Part shown: piece after piece, positions 19,867 through 28,943 of the stretch
How the letters are laid out: the number at the start of each line of letters is the position of its first letter
How positions within the stretch are numbered: position 1 is the stretch's first letter
Source of the DNA: Heliorestis convoluta
GTDB lineage: Bacteria; Bacillota; Desulfitobacteriia; Heliobacteriales; Heliobacteriaceae
NCBI RefSeq assembly: GCF_009649955.1
Contig: NZ_CP045875.1
Location: forward strand, 2,696,501-2,760,500
Length of the DNA: 64,000 nucleotides
Direction: 5' to 3'
Program-made: the position numbers and the translations under genes
Notes under the pieces: model-generated
The model's input: only the letters and a program-made list of their open reading frames with translations
Told to the model about the DNA's origin: nothing
Databases searched by the model: none

Positions 19867-21413
19867 GATATCAACTTTCCTTTGCGCAACTCCTCTTGAA
19901 AGGCTCGTAAACGAAAATGGGTCTGTAGCAGTTGGGCGAAATAAACTTCCCAGCGATCCATCTTTTTCAGCTTTCGATAAAGTGTACGCATTTTCTTGAG
20001 CATGCGAGTCGCTTCTTTATAAGCAGGACGATTTTTTTGCGCTATGATATGTATAACTTTTTGATGATAATAGGGCAAAAGGATGGCAGGATCTTCTCTT
20101 TCAAGAACCTTTATATAATATAAGGATTCTGAAGAGTAGAAAGAATGGACAAGTCGTAGTTCCATCCAGCGTCGATGCTCTTTTTTCTCTCGCAAGACTC
20201 GCTCATAGATAGAAGCGCTTCTAGGCATACCGCTTCGCAGCAGGGCCATCATCTCTTCTTCTACTTCCATCTCTTTCGCTACCCTTAGCCACAATTCATA
20301 ATATTCTTGGACCATTGGACTCTGCTCTACCGATTGCCTGTTATTGCAAGCCACTGTTTTTTCTAACCAACGAAGCCAGGCTAAGAGTCGCTCCCACTGC
20401 TTCCCTTTGACAAAGCCATGGATGTAGATCTGCAATGTTTCCATAAACCAAGATAGATTTTGAATCTTTGACTGCTCGAGTACCTCTTGGGCTTCTTCAT
20501 CTTCGCGCCAAACAATGGAAAAATGAGCCACCAGTGCATTCAATCGATGATACTGCTGACCTTTGCTTTTTTCAACCTGCTCTAAGATTTGCTCCCTTTC
20601 CCTTTCTTCTTGCTCCGTATCCCGTAGAAAGTGGGCTAAGAAAAGGCGATATAGATCGAGCCAGGGATAATAGCCTTCATTGCCAAATTCCAGGGTCAAG
20701 CTGCGTAGGGAATCTAGGAAAACTTCTTCTCCTTCTTCCTCATCAGCCCAAGTGCTTTTTTCAAGCTTGCTGGCTCTTTCTAAGAAAAGCGCTGGCAGAT
20801 CTTGTAGGTAGCCATACATTTTTAATCGAGGATCGTCGCTAACCACTTTTTCCCATGCTTTCATGAAAAATAAAATGGCTGCCAGTTGGAAAAGGGTCTG
20901 ACGTTTGACCGGCCAATCTTTGCTATGCTTTTCCACCTTTTTACCAAAATTTTGATAACCACTGTGGATCAGGGTTCTAACATAGCTTTCCGCCGAAAGG
21001 CCGTAGGTATCTTCATAGTAAAGCTGATAGAGGAGCTCCCAGCTCGTCACGGGGCTTTTGCTCGTTATATCACGAGGTTTTGTTCCTTTATTTTCGCCTT
21101 TTGCGCTTCCTCGTGACGCTCTTCTCTCAGCAAGAGCATGCAAAGCGGCTGCCTCGTGTTCACAACAATCCGCATAGAGTGAGCACGTGCAATGATTTTC
21201 ATAGGGGCGATTGAGATATACGGTTGTTATATGAATTCCACCTGTAAGGCCTTTCACTTGGGCAATGACTTTGTTGCCCTGGCCTAGAAGGTTAACTACA
21301 TAGCCTTCTTGATAAAGGCGCCATCCCTCTTCATAGTCCTCCGGATGAAGCGATTCAAGATAGGCCTCCACATTCGCTCGTTGTTGTGTCGTTAGTGTTA
21401 ACAGCGACTGCAT
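19863..21413 (-). CDS. SWIM zinc-finger protein
   Basis: About 516 residues from the ATG with GGAGG 8 bases upstream; the upstream in-frame ATG would start inside an intergenic repeat and is rejected. Residues ~60-85 hold the SWIM motif (CTCSLYADCCEHEAAAL, pattern CxCx6-8CxH), which binds zinc and probably DNA or protein. The rest is helical, tryptophan- and tyrosine-rich, with no catalytic motif that I can see. SWIM proteins are commonly encoded next to SNF2 ATPases, as here, and are thought to act with them. Specific role unknown. Confidence 0.88.
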   Translation of the reverse strand: MQSLLTLTTQQRANVEAYLESLHPEDYEEGWRLYQEGYVVNLLGQGNKVIAQVKGLTGGIHITTVYLNRPYENHCTCSLYADCCEHEAAALHALAERRASRGSAKGENKGTKPRDITSKSPVTSWELLYQLYYEDTYGLSAESYVRTLIHSGYQNFGKKVEKHSKDWPVKRQTLFQLAAILFFMKAWEKVVSDDPRLKMYGYLQDLPALFLERASKLEKSTWADEEEGEEVFLDSLRSLTLEFGNEGYYPWLDLYRLFLAHFLRDTEQEEREREQILEQVEKSKGQQYHRLNALVAHFSIVWREDEEAQEVLEQSKIQNLSWFMETLQIYIHGFVKGKQWERLLAWLRWLEKTVACNNRQSVEQSPMVQEYYELWLRVAKEMEVEEEMMALLRSGMPRSASIYERVLREKKEHRRWMELRLVHSFYSSESLYYIKVLEREDPAILLPYYHQKVIHIIAQKNRPAYKEATRMLKKMRTLYRKLKKMDRWEVYFAQLLQTHFRLRAFQEELRKGKLIS

Positions 21414-21477
21414 TGTATAGCGCCTCCATATAAAAGTGGCCTTAGAAAAAAGGGCCATGTAATTTTTCATTCCCCCA

Positions 21478-21505
21478 TGCCCGGTCGGGCACAACCAGTG
21501 ATGAA
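21478..21505 (+). repeat. Short palindromic repeat (TGCCC-n-GGGCACAACC family)
   Basis: TGCCCGGTCGGGCACAACC with GATGAA downstream, 40 bases before composite copy 2. Perfect arms GCCC/GGGC around GGTC. Confidence 0.75.
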
Positions 21506-21519
21506 AAAAAGCTTTTCCT

Positions 21520-21922
21520 GATTACGTTGGGGGTACTTCATAGAGGGGCCAGGTCATCACGCTTTCCTCCGCTCTGGACTGGTCCCACGCTGTTACCGCC
21601 AGCAAGCTGGCGACAGCTGAGGTCCCAAGTCCCGCTCCGGAAAGCGTGATGCCCAGGCCCAGAGAGTTTTTACTGATTGTTACTCCCATTGACATTGCTT
21701 TGGGCAACTTTCTGCTATGTATACGCAACTGTCTATTGTATTTGCAATAGGCCCAAACCCAGTCTCAACCAGCAAGATGTACCTGGGGCAGGCGTTATGA
21801 CTTCCTGGAGAGAGGACTTCAGACCTCAGCCATCGGCAGCTTGCTGCCGCTCATGGCGTGGGATGAGTCCGTTCGGAAGGAATTCATAACGCCTGACCCC
21901 ACCACAAGGTAGCTATTTTCCT
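21520..21922 (+). repeat. Composite repeat, copy 2 (A and B hairpins)
   Basis: Full copy. A hairpin 21545-21660 (minus orientation), B hairpin 21785-21900 (plus), joined by a 122-base linker containing CTATTG-TATTTG-CAATAG and ending CCAGCAAGATGTACCTGG. Tail GTAGCTATTTTC. Occupies most of the 21414-22197 gap. Confidence 0.92.
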
Positions 21923-22088
21923 GCTATAAACAAGAGATTCGACAGTATATCCTTTTAACCTCGTTATTTTCTCATAGTCTCGTCCCTTAAAACAAGTTGT
22001 AATGTAGATTTTTTATGATAGCGGAAAGGTTTTACTGTGATCTTGTATCTTCTATGCTTCTACGACAGGATGTGCGTTATTTAAATCT

Positions 22089-22103
22089 TATTTATGTTAT
22101 AAT
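22089..22103 (+). promoter_or_regulatory. Extended -10 promoter element upstream of a chemoreceptor gene
   Basis: TATGTTATAAT contains TGn-TATAAT (TATAAT at 22098-22103), about 95 bases before the chemoreceptor start. No good -35 is seen. Confidence 0.45.
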
Positions 22104-22197
22104 GAATAAGATTAACAGCAACAAACATCAATCTATTTTTCAGCACTCCATGCATCATTTTATAGTTAGAAAGGGATACGTAAGGAGTGAGTACACT

Positions 22198-24201
22198 ATG
22201 TTCCAGGGCATCAAGGGCAAGTTTATACTTTCTTTTCTTGTTGTAATTATCGCCGTAACGACAGCCATCGGGACGACTTCCTACTTCTATGCAAAAAAGG
22301 CTATCCTCACAGAAATTGAAGATGCAATGGACGCTTTTGCAAGGGAAGGTAGCAAGTTGGTCAACAGTCAGCTCAGCAGACAATTGATATTCCTAGAAGC
22401 GCTTGCAGAGCGAAGGATTGTAACTGACGATACATCTTGGGAAGAAAAAGTAAGGATTTTACAAAATGAAGCCCAAAGAATGGGCTATCAAGATTTTTAC
22501 CTAGCCGATCCTTCTGGAATGGCTCGTCAGTTTACTATTGAAGAAGCATGGCCTGATGTGCGCGATCGACCTTATTTTCATCAAGCTCTAGCAGGAAAGC
22601 CTGCGGTTTCTGATGTCATTATCAGTCGCGTAACCGGTCAGCCTGTGATTGTTTTTGCTGTTCCCGTCTTTCGAGATGATCAAGTTGCAGGCGTTTTCTT
22701 CGGCACACGAGATGGTACAGGCTTAAGTACCCTTGCTGGTGGCATTACCATTGGTCGAGGTGGTTATGCTTACATAATTAATGAAAAAGGCACATTTATT
22801 GCCCATCCCAACGAAGCGCTCGTTCTAGAAACGTTTAATCCCATTGAAGAGGCCCAGACGCAACCTGAATTGAGAGAATTGGCAGCAATCATGGAAAATC
22901 ATATGATTCAAGGCGAAAGCGGAGTTGCCTATTATTTTTTCGATGGGGCTGAAAGAGTTGTAGCTTATGGGCCCATTGAAGGTACGGGGTGGTCTCTCGC
23001 CGTTGCCTCTACGACAGAGGAGTACTTGTCTGGTTTACGGCAGCTTGTGCTCGTAATTGCTGGAGCAACAGGTTTTGTTATGCTGGCTGGTGCGGCTATT
23101 GGCACGTTTTTTGGCAATAACTTTGCCAAGCCAATTATAGAAGTAACGAAGCAAGCAGAAGATCTAGCCCAGCTTAATCTGAAGAACGACATTCCTGCAG
23201 AGTATTTACAGCGACAAGATGAAGTTGGGAGGCTTGCGCAGTCTTTTCAGCTTATTATGAACAATTTACGGACCATGGTGAAAGAGCTTGGACAAGCTTC
23301 TCAGCTAATGGCGGCTACTTCAGAAGAGTTAACCGCCACTTCGGAGCAGGCTTCCAGTTCGGCCGATGAAGTCGCCAGAGCCGTTGGTGATGTGGCCAGT
23401 GGTGCTACCAAGCAAGCTGATGATACAAGCCAAGGCACTGAGAAGATGATGGAGTTTTCTACGATGATTGAACGGAATCAGTCTGACTTAGAAGATGTAA
23501 ACTGCGCTGCTGATAAGGTGCTACAGTTGCAAAAGGATGGCTATCAGACATTGCAACACCTTTTGCGCAAAACAGAAGAAAGTGCACAAGCAGCCGACCA
23601 CGTTTCTCAGGTGATTGCGTCAAACAACGACAATGCTCAAAAAATTGCTGCCTCTAGTAAAATGATTGAAAGCATTGCCGCGCAAACGAATCTTCTCGCT
23701 TTAAATGCCGCCATTGAATCAGCCCGCGCGGGCGAAGCCGGTCGAGGCTTTGCTGTTGTTGCTGAAGAAATACGGAAGCTGGCAGAACAGTCTACGCAGT
23801 TCTCCAAAGATATTGAAACTGTGCTGCAAGCGTTACAAAGTGAATCGCAAAAAGCTGTCGAGATCATGGGCTCTGTATCTAAAGTGGTGACCGCCCAGAG
23901 TCAACAAGTAAATCGTACAGAACAGACTTTCCAGGATATTGCTACTGCGATGGAGCAGACGAAAGGTCGTATTAATGCGCTAAATCAGTCAGGGCAAGAA
24001 ATGGAAAGAAAAAAAGAAGAGATTATGGCTATCATAGGCCGGCTTTCTGATATTGCAGGAGAAAATGCTGCGGCCGCGGAAGAGGCTTCTGCTGCAACGG
24101 AAGAGCAGTCAGCTTCTATGCATGAAATTGCTCGGGCCAGTGATTCTTTGGCACAGTTGGCGCAGGCATTGCAAGGGGTTATTCAGCGCTTTAAGACGTA
24201 G
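22198..24201 (+). CDS. Methyl-accepting chemotaxis protein with Cache sensor
   Basis: 667 residues from the ATG preceded by AAGGAGTGAGTACACT; the frame is open another 61 codons upstream through promoter-like sequence, which I reject. Membrane segment 1 at residues ~10-32, then an extracytoplasmic double-Cache-like sensor ([44 protein letters not shown] and [10 protein letters not shown] are typical Cache landmarks), membrane segment 2 near residue 285, HAMP, and a signalling domain with [20 protein letters not shown]. Likely senses a small organic ligand outside the cell; identity unknown. Followed by its own terminator. Confidence 0.93.
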   Translation: MFQGIKGKFILSFLVVIIAVTTAIGTTSYFYAKKAILTEIEDAMDAFAREGSKLVNSQLSRQLIFLEALAERRIVTDDTSWEEKVRILQNEAQRMGYQDFYLADPSGMARQFTIEEAWPDVRDRPYFHQALAGKPAVSDVIISRVTGQPVIVFAVPVFRDDQVAGVFFGTRDGTGLSTLAGGITIGRGGYAYIINEKGTFIAHPNEALVLETFNPIEEAQTQPELRELAAIMENHMIQGESGVAYYFFDGAERVVAYGPIEGTGWSLAVASTTEEYLSGLRQLVLVIAGATGFVMLAGAAIGTFFGNNFAKPIIEVTKQAEDLAQLNLKNDIPAEYLQRQDEVGRLAQSFQLIMNNLRTMVKELGQASQLMAATSEELTATSEQASSSADEVARAVGDVASGATKQADDTSQGTEKMMEFSTMIERNQSDLEDVNCAADKVLQLQKDGYQTLQHLLRKTEESAQAADHVSQVIASNNDNAQKIAASSKMIESIAAQTNLLALNAAIESARAGEAGRGFAVVAEEIRKLAEQSTQFSKDIETVLQALQSESQKAVEIMGSVSKVVTAQSQQVNRTEQTFQDIATAMEQTKGRINALNQSGQEMERKKEEIMAIIGRLSDIAGENAAAAEEASAATEEQSASMHEIARASDSLAQLAQALQGVIQRFKT

Positions 24202-24230
24202 ATGCATGATTTTGTGGTGGGAACACAGTA

Positions 24231-24300
24231 AAAAAACCGCAGTGGCTTTTTAGCCAAGGCGGTTTTTCTTTTTCTACAAATATCGCTTTTTTCAGTGAAA
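24231..24300 (+). terminator. Terminator, member of a duplicated post-chemoreceptor segment
   Basis: CCGC-AG-TGGCT/AGCCA-AG-GCGG stem with flanking A and T runs (about 24231-24270), followed by TATCGCTTTTTTCAGTG. The same hairpin and trailing sequence recur at 28826-28900. Confidence 0.88.
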
Positions 24301-24316
24301 ATCATCAATCCAAGAC

Positions 24317-24363
24317 TTGACATTCTTGGGATCGAGATATAATATCATTGATAATGTATTTCA
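24317..24363 (+). promoter_or_regulatory. feoB promoter with possible Fur box
   Basis: TTGACA at 24317-24322 and TATAAT/TAATAT at 24338-24345. Just downstream, TGATAATGTATTTCA (24349-24363) matches 11 of 14 positions of the 7-1-7 Fur box TGATAATnATTATCA. Iron repression of feoB would be expected; the match is by eye. Confidence 0.5.
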
Positions 24364-24398
24364 GTTTAATGTTTTATTAAAGTTTGAAGAGGTGAATT

Positions 24399-26174
24399 AT
24401 GAGTTGTCATGATTTAGATGGTTCTTCTGAAGAGTCTACTTCTGGAGAACGTAAGTTTCTTCTTGTGGGCAATCCGAATGTAGGAAAAAGTGTTATTTTC
24501 TCTAAGCTCACTGGAAAGAATGTGATGGCCTCTAATTATGCAGGTACAACCGTGAGTATGACAGAAGGTACGATTCACTATCAAGGTACGAAAAGTTCAC
24601 TCGTCGATCTCCCAGGCATCTATTCTTTAGAAGCTTCATCACCGGCAGAAGAAGTGGCTGTCAAAGTGTTAGAAGCCCGTGAAGTAGATGCCATCCTTTT
24701 TGTCCTCGATGCCACAGGGTTGGAGAAGAACTTGCCCTTTGCTTATCAGATCTTGGGTTATGGCATCCCTGTTGTCTTTGCCTTGAACTTGCTGGATGTG
24801 GCCAAGGCCAAAGGGATACAAATTGATATTAATAGGCTGGAAAAAGAACTCGGTGCTCCTGTGATATCAACGATAGCCGTTCGGCATATTGGGTTGAAGG
24901 AGATCCTACAGAAGCTTCATGAAGTTTCCAGCAAAAAGAAGAAGGTAGCGCCTTCTCATAGACCAAAGAGTGTAGAAGAATATTGGTCTGAAGCCAATCG
25001 AGTGAGCCAGCAAGTTCAGAAAGTTACGGAACCGCGACAAAGCTCTTTTCTTGATCGCCTTAGCATGCTCAGTCTGCAATTGTTGCCCGGTACGTTGATT
25101 GCTTTGATCGTGTTATGTCTTTCAGTGGCTTTTGTTGTCGGTGGAGGAAAAGCACTGCGCAGCTTGATCTTGCTTCCTCTAGTTAACGATCTTTATATCC
25201 CTTGGATCACCCAATTTATGTCTCAATTTATGGCTGAAGGCATCTGGCTCAACGTGCTTGTCGGCGAATATGGGATGCTCGTTAAAGGGATTGAATGGCC
25301 TTTTGCTTTAATATTGCCTTATGTTTTTCTTTTTTATATCGTCTTATCGGTATTAGAAGATACAGGTTATTTGCCTCATCTTGGTGTTCTTGTTGACGGT
25401 TTACTTCGACGAATAGGGATTCAGGGGAGCAATATTGTACCTTTTATCATGGGCTACGGTTGCGCCATTCCAGCTATTTTAGGCTCTCGCGCTGCGACTA
25501 CTTATAGAGAACGAGTTATCCTAGCGACGATTGTTTCTCTTGCTGTACCTTGCATCGCTCAGACAGGTGCTTTTATTGCTTTACTCGGTGAACATTCTGC
25601 CATGGCACTGATCTTTGTCTATTTACTTTCTTTTCTTGCCATTTTGTTTAGCGGCATGCTCTTAAATAAAAGTATATCTGGCAAGTCAGATCCACTGCTT
25701 GTAGAAATTCCTCATCTACTTCTTCCTAATGAACAAGCGTTAATGAAGAAAATCTATCTTCGAACCAAATCTTTTATGATAGAAGCGGAGATACCGATGA
25801 TTTTAGCCATTGGCGTAGCAGCTTTACTCGTAGAAACAGGGCTATTGAATGCTCTCGGCATTTTCCTCCAACCGCTCGTCGTAACTTGGCTAGGTCTGCC
25901 TCAAGAGGCGAGCATTGCACTGATCCTGGGGGTTATTCGAAGAGAAATTGCTGTACTACCACTACTTGAGATGAATTTAACGACTTTACAAATGGTGGTG
26001 GGATCGGTGGTTGCGCTTTTTTACCTTCCTTGCCTTTCTGCCTTTGCTGTCTTAACAAAGGAATTTCGCTTGAAACTGGCTTTGGCTGTTAGCCTTTCCA
26101 CCATTGTTGTTGCATTCTTCGTAGGAGGCCTCATTCATCATATTGGAAAAGCCCTTTTGCCTCTTCTTATCTAA
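24399..26174 (+). CDS. feoB: Ferrous iron transport protein B (short form)
   Basis: Membrane GTPase for Fe2+ uptake. 591 residues, shorter than classical FeoB (about 650-770). N-terminal G domain: GNPNVGKS (G1), the TT of YAGTTVSMTEG (G2), DLPGIYSLEA (G3) and NLLD in place of the usual NMxD (G4). After a short linker come about eight membrane helices, with the gate motifs PFIMGYGCAIPAILGSRA and VPCIAQTGAFIALLG and the second repeat IRREIAVLPLLEMN. Start has GAGGTG 6 bases upstream. No feoA next to it. The promoter region carries a Fur-like box. Another divalent metal cannot be excluded for this compact subfamily. Confidence 0.92.
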   Translation: MSCHDLDGSSEESTSGERKFLLVGNPNVGKSVIFSKLTGKNVMASNYAGTTVSMTEGTIHYQGTKSSLVDLPGIYSLEASSPAEEVAVKVLEAREVDAILFVLDATGLEKNLPFAYQILGYGIPVVFALNLLDVAKAKGIQIDINRLEKELGAPVISTIAVRHIGLKEILQKLHEVSSKKKKVAPSHRPKSVEEYWSEANRVSQQVQKVTEPRQSSFLDRLSMLSLQLLPGTLIALIVLCLSVAFVVGGGKALRSLILLPLVNDLYIPWITQFMSQFMAEGIWLNVLVGEYGMLVKGIEWPFALILPYVFLFYIVLSVLEDTGYLPHLGVLVDGLLRRIGIQGSNIVPFIMGYGCAIPAILGSRAATTYRERVILATIVSLAVPCIAQTGAFIALLGEHSAMALIFVYLLSFLAILFSGMLLNKSISGKSDPLLVEIPHLLLPNEQALMKKIYLRTKSFMIEAEIPMILAIGVAALLVETGLLNALGIFLQPLVVTWLGLPQEASIALILGVIRREIAVLPLLEMNLTTLQMVVGSVVALFYLPCLSAFAVLTKEFRLKLALAVSLSTIVVAFFVGGLIHHIGKALLPLLI

Positions 26175-26258
26175 GAATACGGAAAAATAGAAAAAACCAA
26201 CGTTGAAATAGAATTGGATGGATCTATTAAGTTGAGATAGAGGGGATTGGAAAAGAGA

Positions 26259-27953
26259 ATGAAGAATATAAGAATACGAAATAAGTTGATCGTAATTTTT
26301 GTGGTAACAACCATTTTACCACTCCTTGCTATGGGGTGGCTTACCTATGAGAAAGCAAAGGAGCATCTTCACGAAAAAACCTTTGCCAACCAATCTTTAC
26401 AATTGACTCTGGTAAAAGAGCGTGTAGGTCTCTTATCCATAGATAAAGCACTCCAGCCATGGAGTGAAGAGCAATTTATCGACAGTTCTGTCTACATAAC
26501 CAATAATAAGGGAGCCTTACTTGGGTACAGAGAAAAGGCGAGTCCAGTCTTCCTAACGACAGTTGATAGCCTCGATTCCGCTCAAAAGATATCGCTCCAA
26601 CTCCCTCCCGAGATTCTTCAGATCCTACAATCAGCACTGGCTCATAAAGACCTTTCTTTTCAAGCCTCTTTGTCTTATAGAAATGCCCTGGGCGAAGAGG
26701 TCTACGGTACAATGGGGACTGTGCTATGGCAAGATCAAATTCTAGGAATTCTCATTGAAGAAGAAAAGAAAAAACAACTTGAGGGACTCGGCGAAATTCA
26801 GACGATTGTGATGAGCATCTTGGTTTTATTTCCCCTCTATGGCATCATTGCAGCCCTTTACCTAGGGAAAGTGATTACCAACGGTTTAGAAGCTACGACC
26901 CTTCATAGCAAAGTCATAGCTGATGGCGATTTCAGCATCGATGTTCCCGATGATTATATAAATAATAAAGATGAAATTGGAGAAATGTCCCGAGCTCTTC
27001 ATAGCATGCAGCAATCGATTCGTGCTATTTTTCTTCAGATTATGGATGCCAGTCAACGGTTGGGCGCAGCCTCCGAAAAGTTGTCCTCGAGTGCCGATGA
27101 AACGAACGATGCTGCTTCTCAAGTCGCTGTTATGATTCAAGAAGTTGCCTCTGGTGCCGAGAAACAGTTACATAGCACCGAAGAAAGCGCTCGTGTCATA
27201 GCAGAAATGGCAAGTGGCATCGAGCAGGCTTCTCTAACTTCTAGCAGCATGGCAGAAACATCACAAGAAATGATCGAAAAAGCCAATACAGGAAGCAAAG
27301 CTATCGACACCACAATTAAGCAGTTTTATCAAATTCAAGAAGACACAACAGGTATGGAAAAAGTGATCCAGACCTTGCAAAAGGATTCAGAGCAAATTGG
27401 CTCTATTCTTCAGATTATCTCTACCATTTCTGATCAGACGAACTTACTCGCCCTGAATGCAGCCATCGAGGCTGCTCGAGCTGGTGAAAAAGGCAGAGGC
27501 TTTGCTGTTGTAGCAGAGGAAATTCGTAAGCTATCGATGCAAACTTTAGATGCTGCCAATCAAATCGGACAATTGATCGAAAAGATTCAAAGCAATACGG
27601 CACAGGCTGTTTATTCTATGGATAAAAGCAAAGTGCAAGTAGAAAAAGGATTAACGAAAGTTGAAGAACTGCATCAAGTCTTTGACACCATTCTAGGTTC
27701 AATCCAAAAAGTAGCCCGTCAAATTGAAGAATTAACGAGCTTTACCAAAGCGATTTCCTCTCGTTCTGATGAAGTAAAGAATTATGTTACAAGTTTTGAG
27801 AACATTGCTAAAGACTTTTCTTCTTCTACGCAGAAAATTGCTACTTCTTCAGAAGATCAAGTTAGCAATATAGGAGAAATAAAAAAAGCAGCGAAAAGCT
27901 TAGCTGCGATGTCGGAAGAACTGCAGCAATTGGTGCCTAAGTTCAAAGTGTAG
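26259..27953 (+). CDS. Methyl-accepting chemotaxis protein
   Basis: About 564 residues. Membrane segment 1 near the N-terminus ([20 protein letters not shown]), a compact extracytoplasmic sensor of about 150 residues, membrane segment 2 near residue 190 ([20 protein letters not shown]), HAMP-like linker ([20 protein letters not shown]), and a signalling domain with [20 protein letters not shown]. No docking pentapeptide. The in-frame TTG 12 bases upstream has no usable ribosome site, so the ATG at 26259 is used. Lies 84 bases behind feoB on the same strand without a clear terminator, so it may be cotranscribed with iron uptake. Confidence 0.92.
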   Translation: MKNIRIRNKLIVIFVVTTILPLLAMGWLTYEKAKEHLHEKTFANQSLQLTLVKERVGLLSIDKALQPWSEEQFIDSSVYITNNKGALLGYREKASPVFLTTVDSLDSAQKISLQLPPEILQILQSALAHKDLSFQASLSYRNALGEEVYGTMGTVLWQDQILGILIEEEKKKQLEGLGEIQTIVMSILVLFPLYGIIAALYLGKVITNGLEATTLHSKVIADGDFSIDVPDDYINNKDEIGEMSRALHSMQQSIRAIFLQIMDASQRLGAASEKLSSSADETNDAASQVAVMIQEVASGAEKQLHSTEESARVIAEMASGIEQASLTSSSMAETSQEMIEKANTGSKAIDTTIKQFYQIQEDTTGMEKVIQTLQKDSEQIGSILQIISTISDQTNLLALNAAIEAARAGEKGRGFAVVAEEIRKLSMQTLDAANQIGQLIEKIQSNTAQAVYSMDKSKVQVEKGLTKVEELHQVFDTILGSIQKVARQIEELTSFTKAISSRSDEVKNYVTSFENIAKDFSSSTQKIATSSEDQVSNIGEIKKAAKSLAAMSEELQQLVPKFKV

Positions 27954-27998
27954 CTCCGCTCATCAACAAAAGCGGTCGGTTGCTTTTTTCTTTGCAGT

Positions 27999-28733
27999 CT
28001 ATTCGTCAACCATTTGTAACCATAAGCCTAAGCTTTGTTCTACAAAAGTCGCTACAAGTTCTATAAATGGACCATAATCTTTCGTTATATGGCCGTAGTC
28101 TAGTCCATCGTAGTAATGCGTACGGGCTGTCTTTGGAATTACTACGGGTGGATACCCCTGCTTCATTAATTCAAAGTTAAGTAATAGTCGAGCTGTTCGG
28201 CCATTACCATCGACAAAAGGGTGTATTTTTACAAATTCACCGTGTAGCAGTGCCGCTCTTTCAATGGTATGATAGGTTCTCCAATCCTGTCTGTATTGCT
28301 GAATCAGCCATTCCATTTGCTCAGGCACAAGTATATGTTGAGGTGGTCTATGCTTTGCTCCACTAATCAAAACATTTTCTCTTCGATAGATTCCAGCATT
28401 GCTATCATCAATAGACTTGAGTACAAGTCGATGTAAATTCTTGATATCCCACTCGCTCAGGTCTTGTTTTTGTGCCACAATGCTTTCTAAATACAAAATG
28501 GCTTCTTTGTGGTTAATAACTTCTAGGTGCTCTTTCATCGACTTGCCACCAATGGTAATACCCTCGAGAACAACTTTTGTTTCCGTTAAGGTTAGGGTGT
28601 TCCCTTCAATGGCGTTCGAATTGTAGGTCCATTCTAAGAGGACATGATCTCGTAAAGATTTTGCTGTATGAGGCGGCAAAGGTCGCTTTTCATCGAGGCG
28701 CTTCTTTTTCTTGTCTATTTCTAGGAAGGCCAT
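27999..28733 (-). CDS. Fic-family AMP transferase
   Basis: 244 residues. The catalytic Fic motif HPFVDGNGRTAR begins at His171. An N-terminal inhibitory motif SNAIEGN (Ser39-Gly44, pattern S/TxxxE G/N) would clamp the active site, making this a class II, self-inhibited Fic enzyme. Such enzymes move AMP (sometimes other nucleotides) onto target hydroxyls; no target can be inferred. RRENVLISGAKHRPPQ is the usual flap segment before the catalytic helix. Start has GGAG 9 bases upstream. No antitoxin gene adjoins, consistent with the built-in inhibitory helix. Confidence 0.93.
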   Translation of the reverse strand: MAFLEIDKKKKRLDEKRPLPPHTAKSLRDHVLLEWTYNSNAIEGNTLTLTETKVVLEGITIGGKSMKEHLEVINHKEAILYLESIVAQKQDLSEWDIKNLHRLVLKSIDDSNAGIYRRENVLISGAKHRPPQHILVPEQMEWLIQQYRQDWRTYHTIERAALLHGEFVKIHPFVDGNGRTARLLLNFELMKQGYPPVVIPKTARTHYYDGLDYGHITKDYGPFIELVATFVEQSLGLWLQMVDE

Positions 28734-28825
28734 ATGCTATCACTCCAATAATCATTCCTACGGCGTCCTTGGAACCTTCGTTTTTTCCATTTTACTAAAA
28801 TTGCCAATAAGATACAAGGGGACGT

Positions 28826-28900
28826 AAAAAAACCGCAGTGGCTTTTGGTGAGCCAAGGCGGTTTTTCTTTTTCTATAAATATCGCTTTTTTCAGTGGTTA
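28826..28900 (-). terminator. Terminator, second member of a duplicated segment
   Basis: Same CCGCAGTGGCT...AGCCAAGGCGG hairpin as at 24231, with loop TTTGGTG, followed by TATAAATATCGCTTTTTTCAGTG. Here it lies 3' of a minus-strand chemoreceptor gene and T runs exist on both strands. Confidence 0.85.
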
Positions 28901-28943
28901 AAGACAATGGAATGGTTTCAACAAAATATTGTCGTGACTGGTT

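Noticed and set aside
21414-21494. Upstream extension of the SWIM protein
   Set aside because: The extra residues (MCPTGHGG...) are encoded by the short palindromic repeat; a good GGAGG precedes the ATG at 21413.
21799-21889. A recurring short frame beginning MTSWREDFRPQPSAACC in the B hairpins
   Set aside because: It appears in several copies only because the repeat is conserved as DNA; it has no ribosome site, changes with the alternative outer stem, and overlaps the paired structure.
21545-21900. Hammerhead ribozyme suggested by ATGAGTCC in the B hairpin
   Set aside because: CTGATGA and GAAA core motifs in the required order are absent, and the compensated stems describe a different fold.
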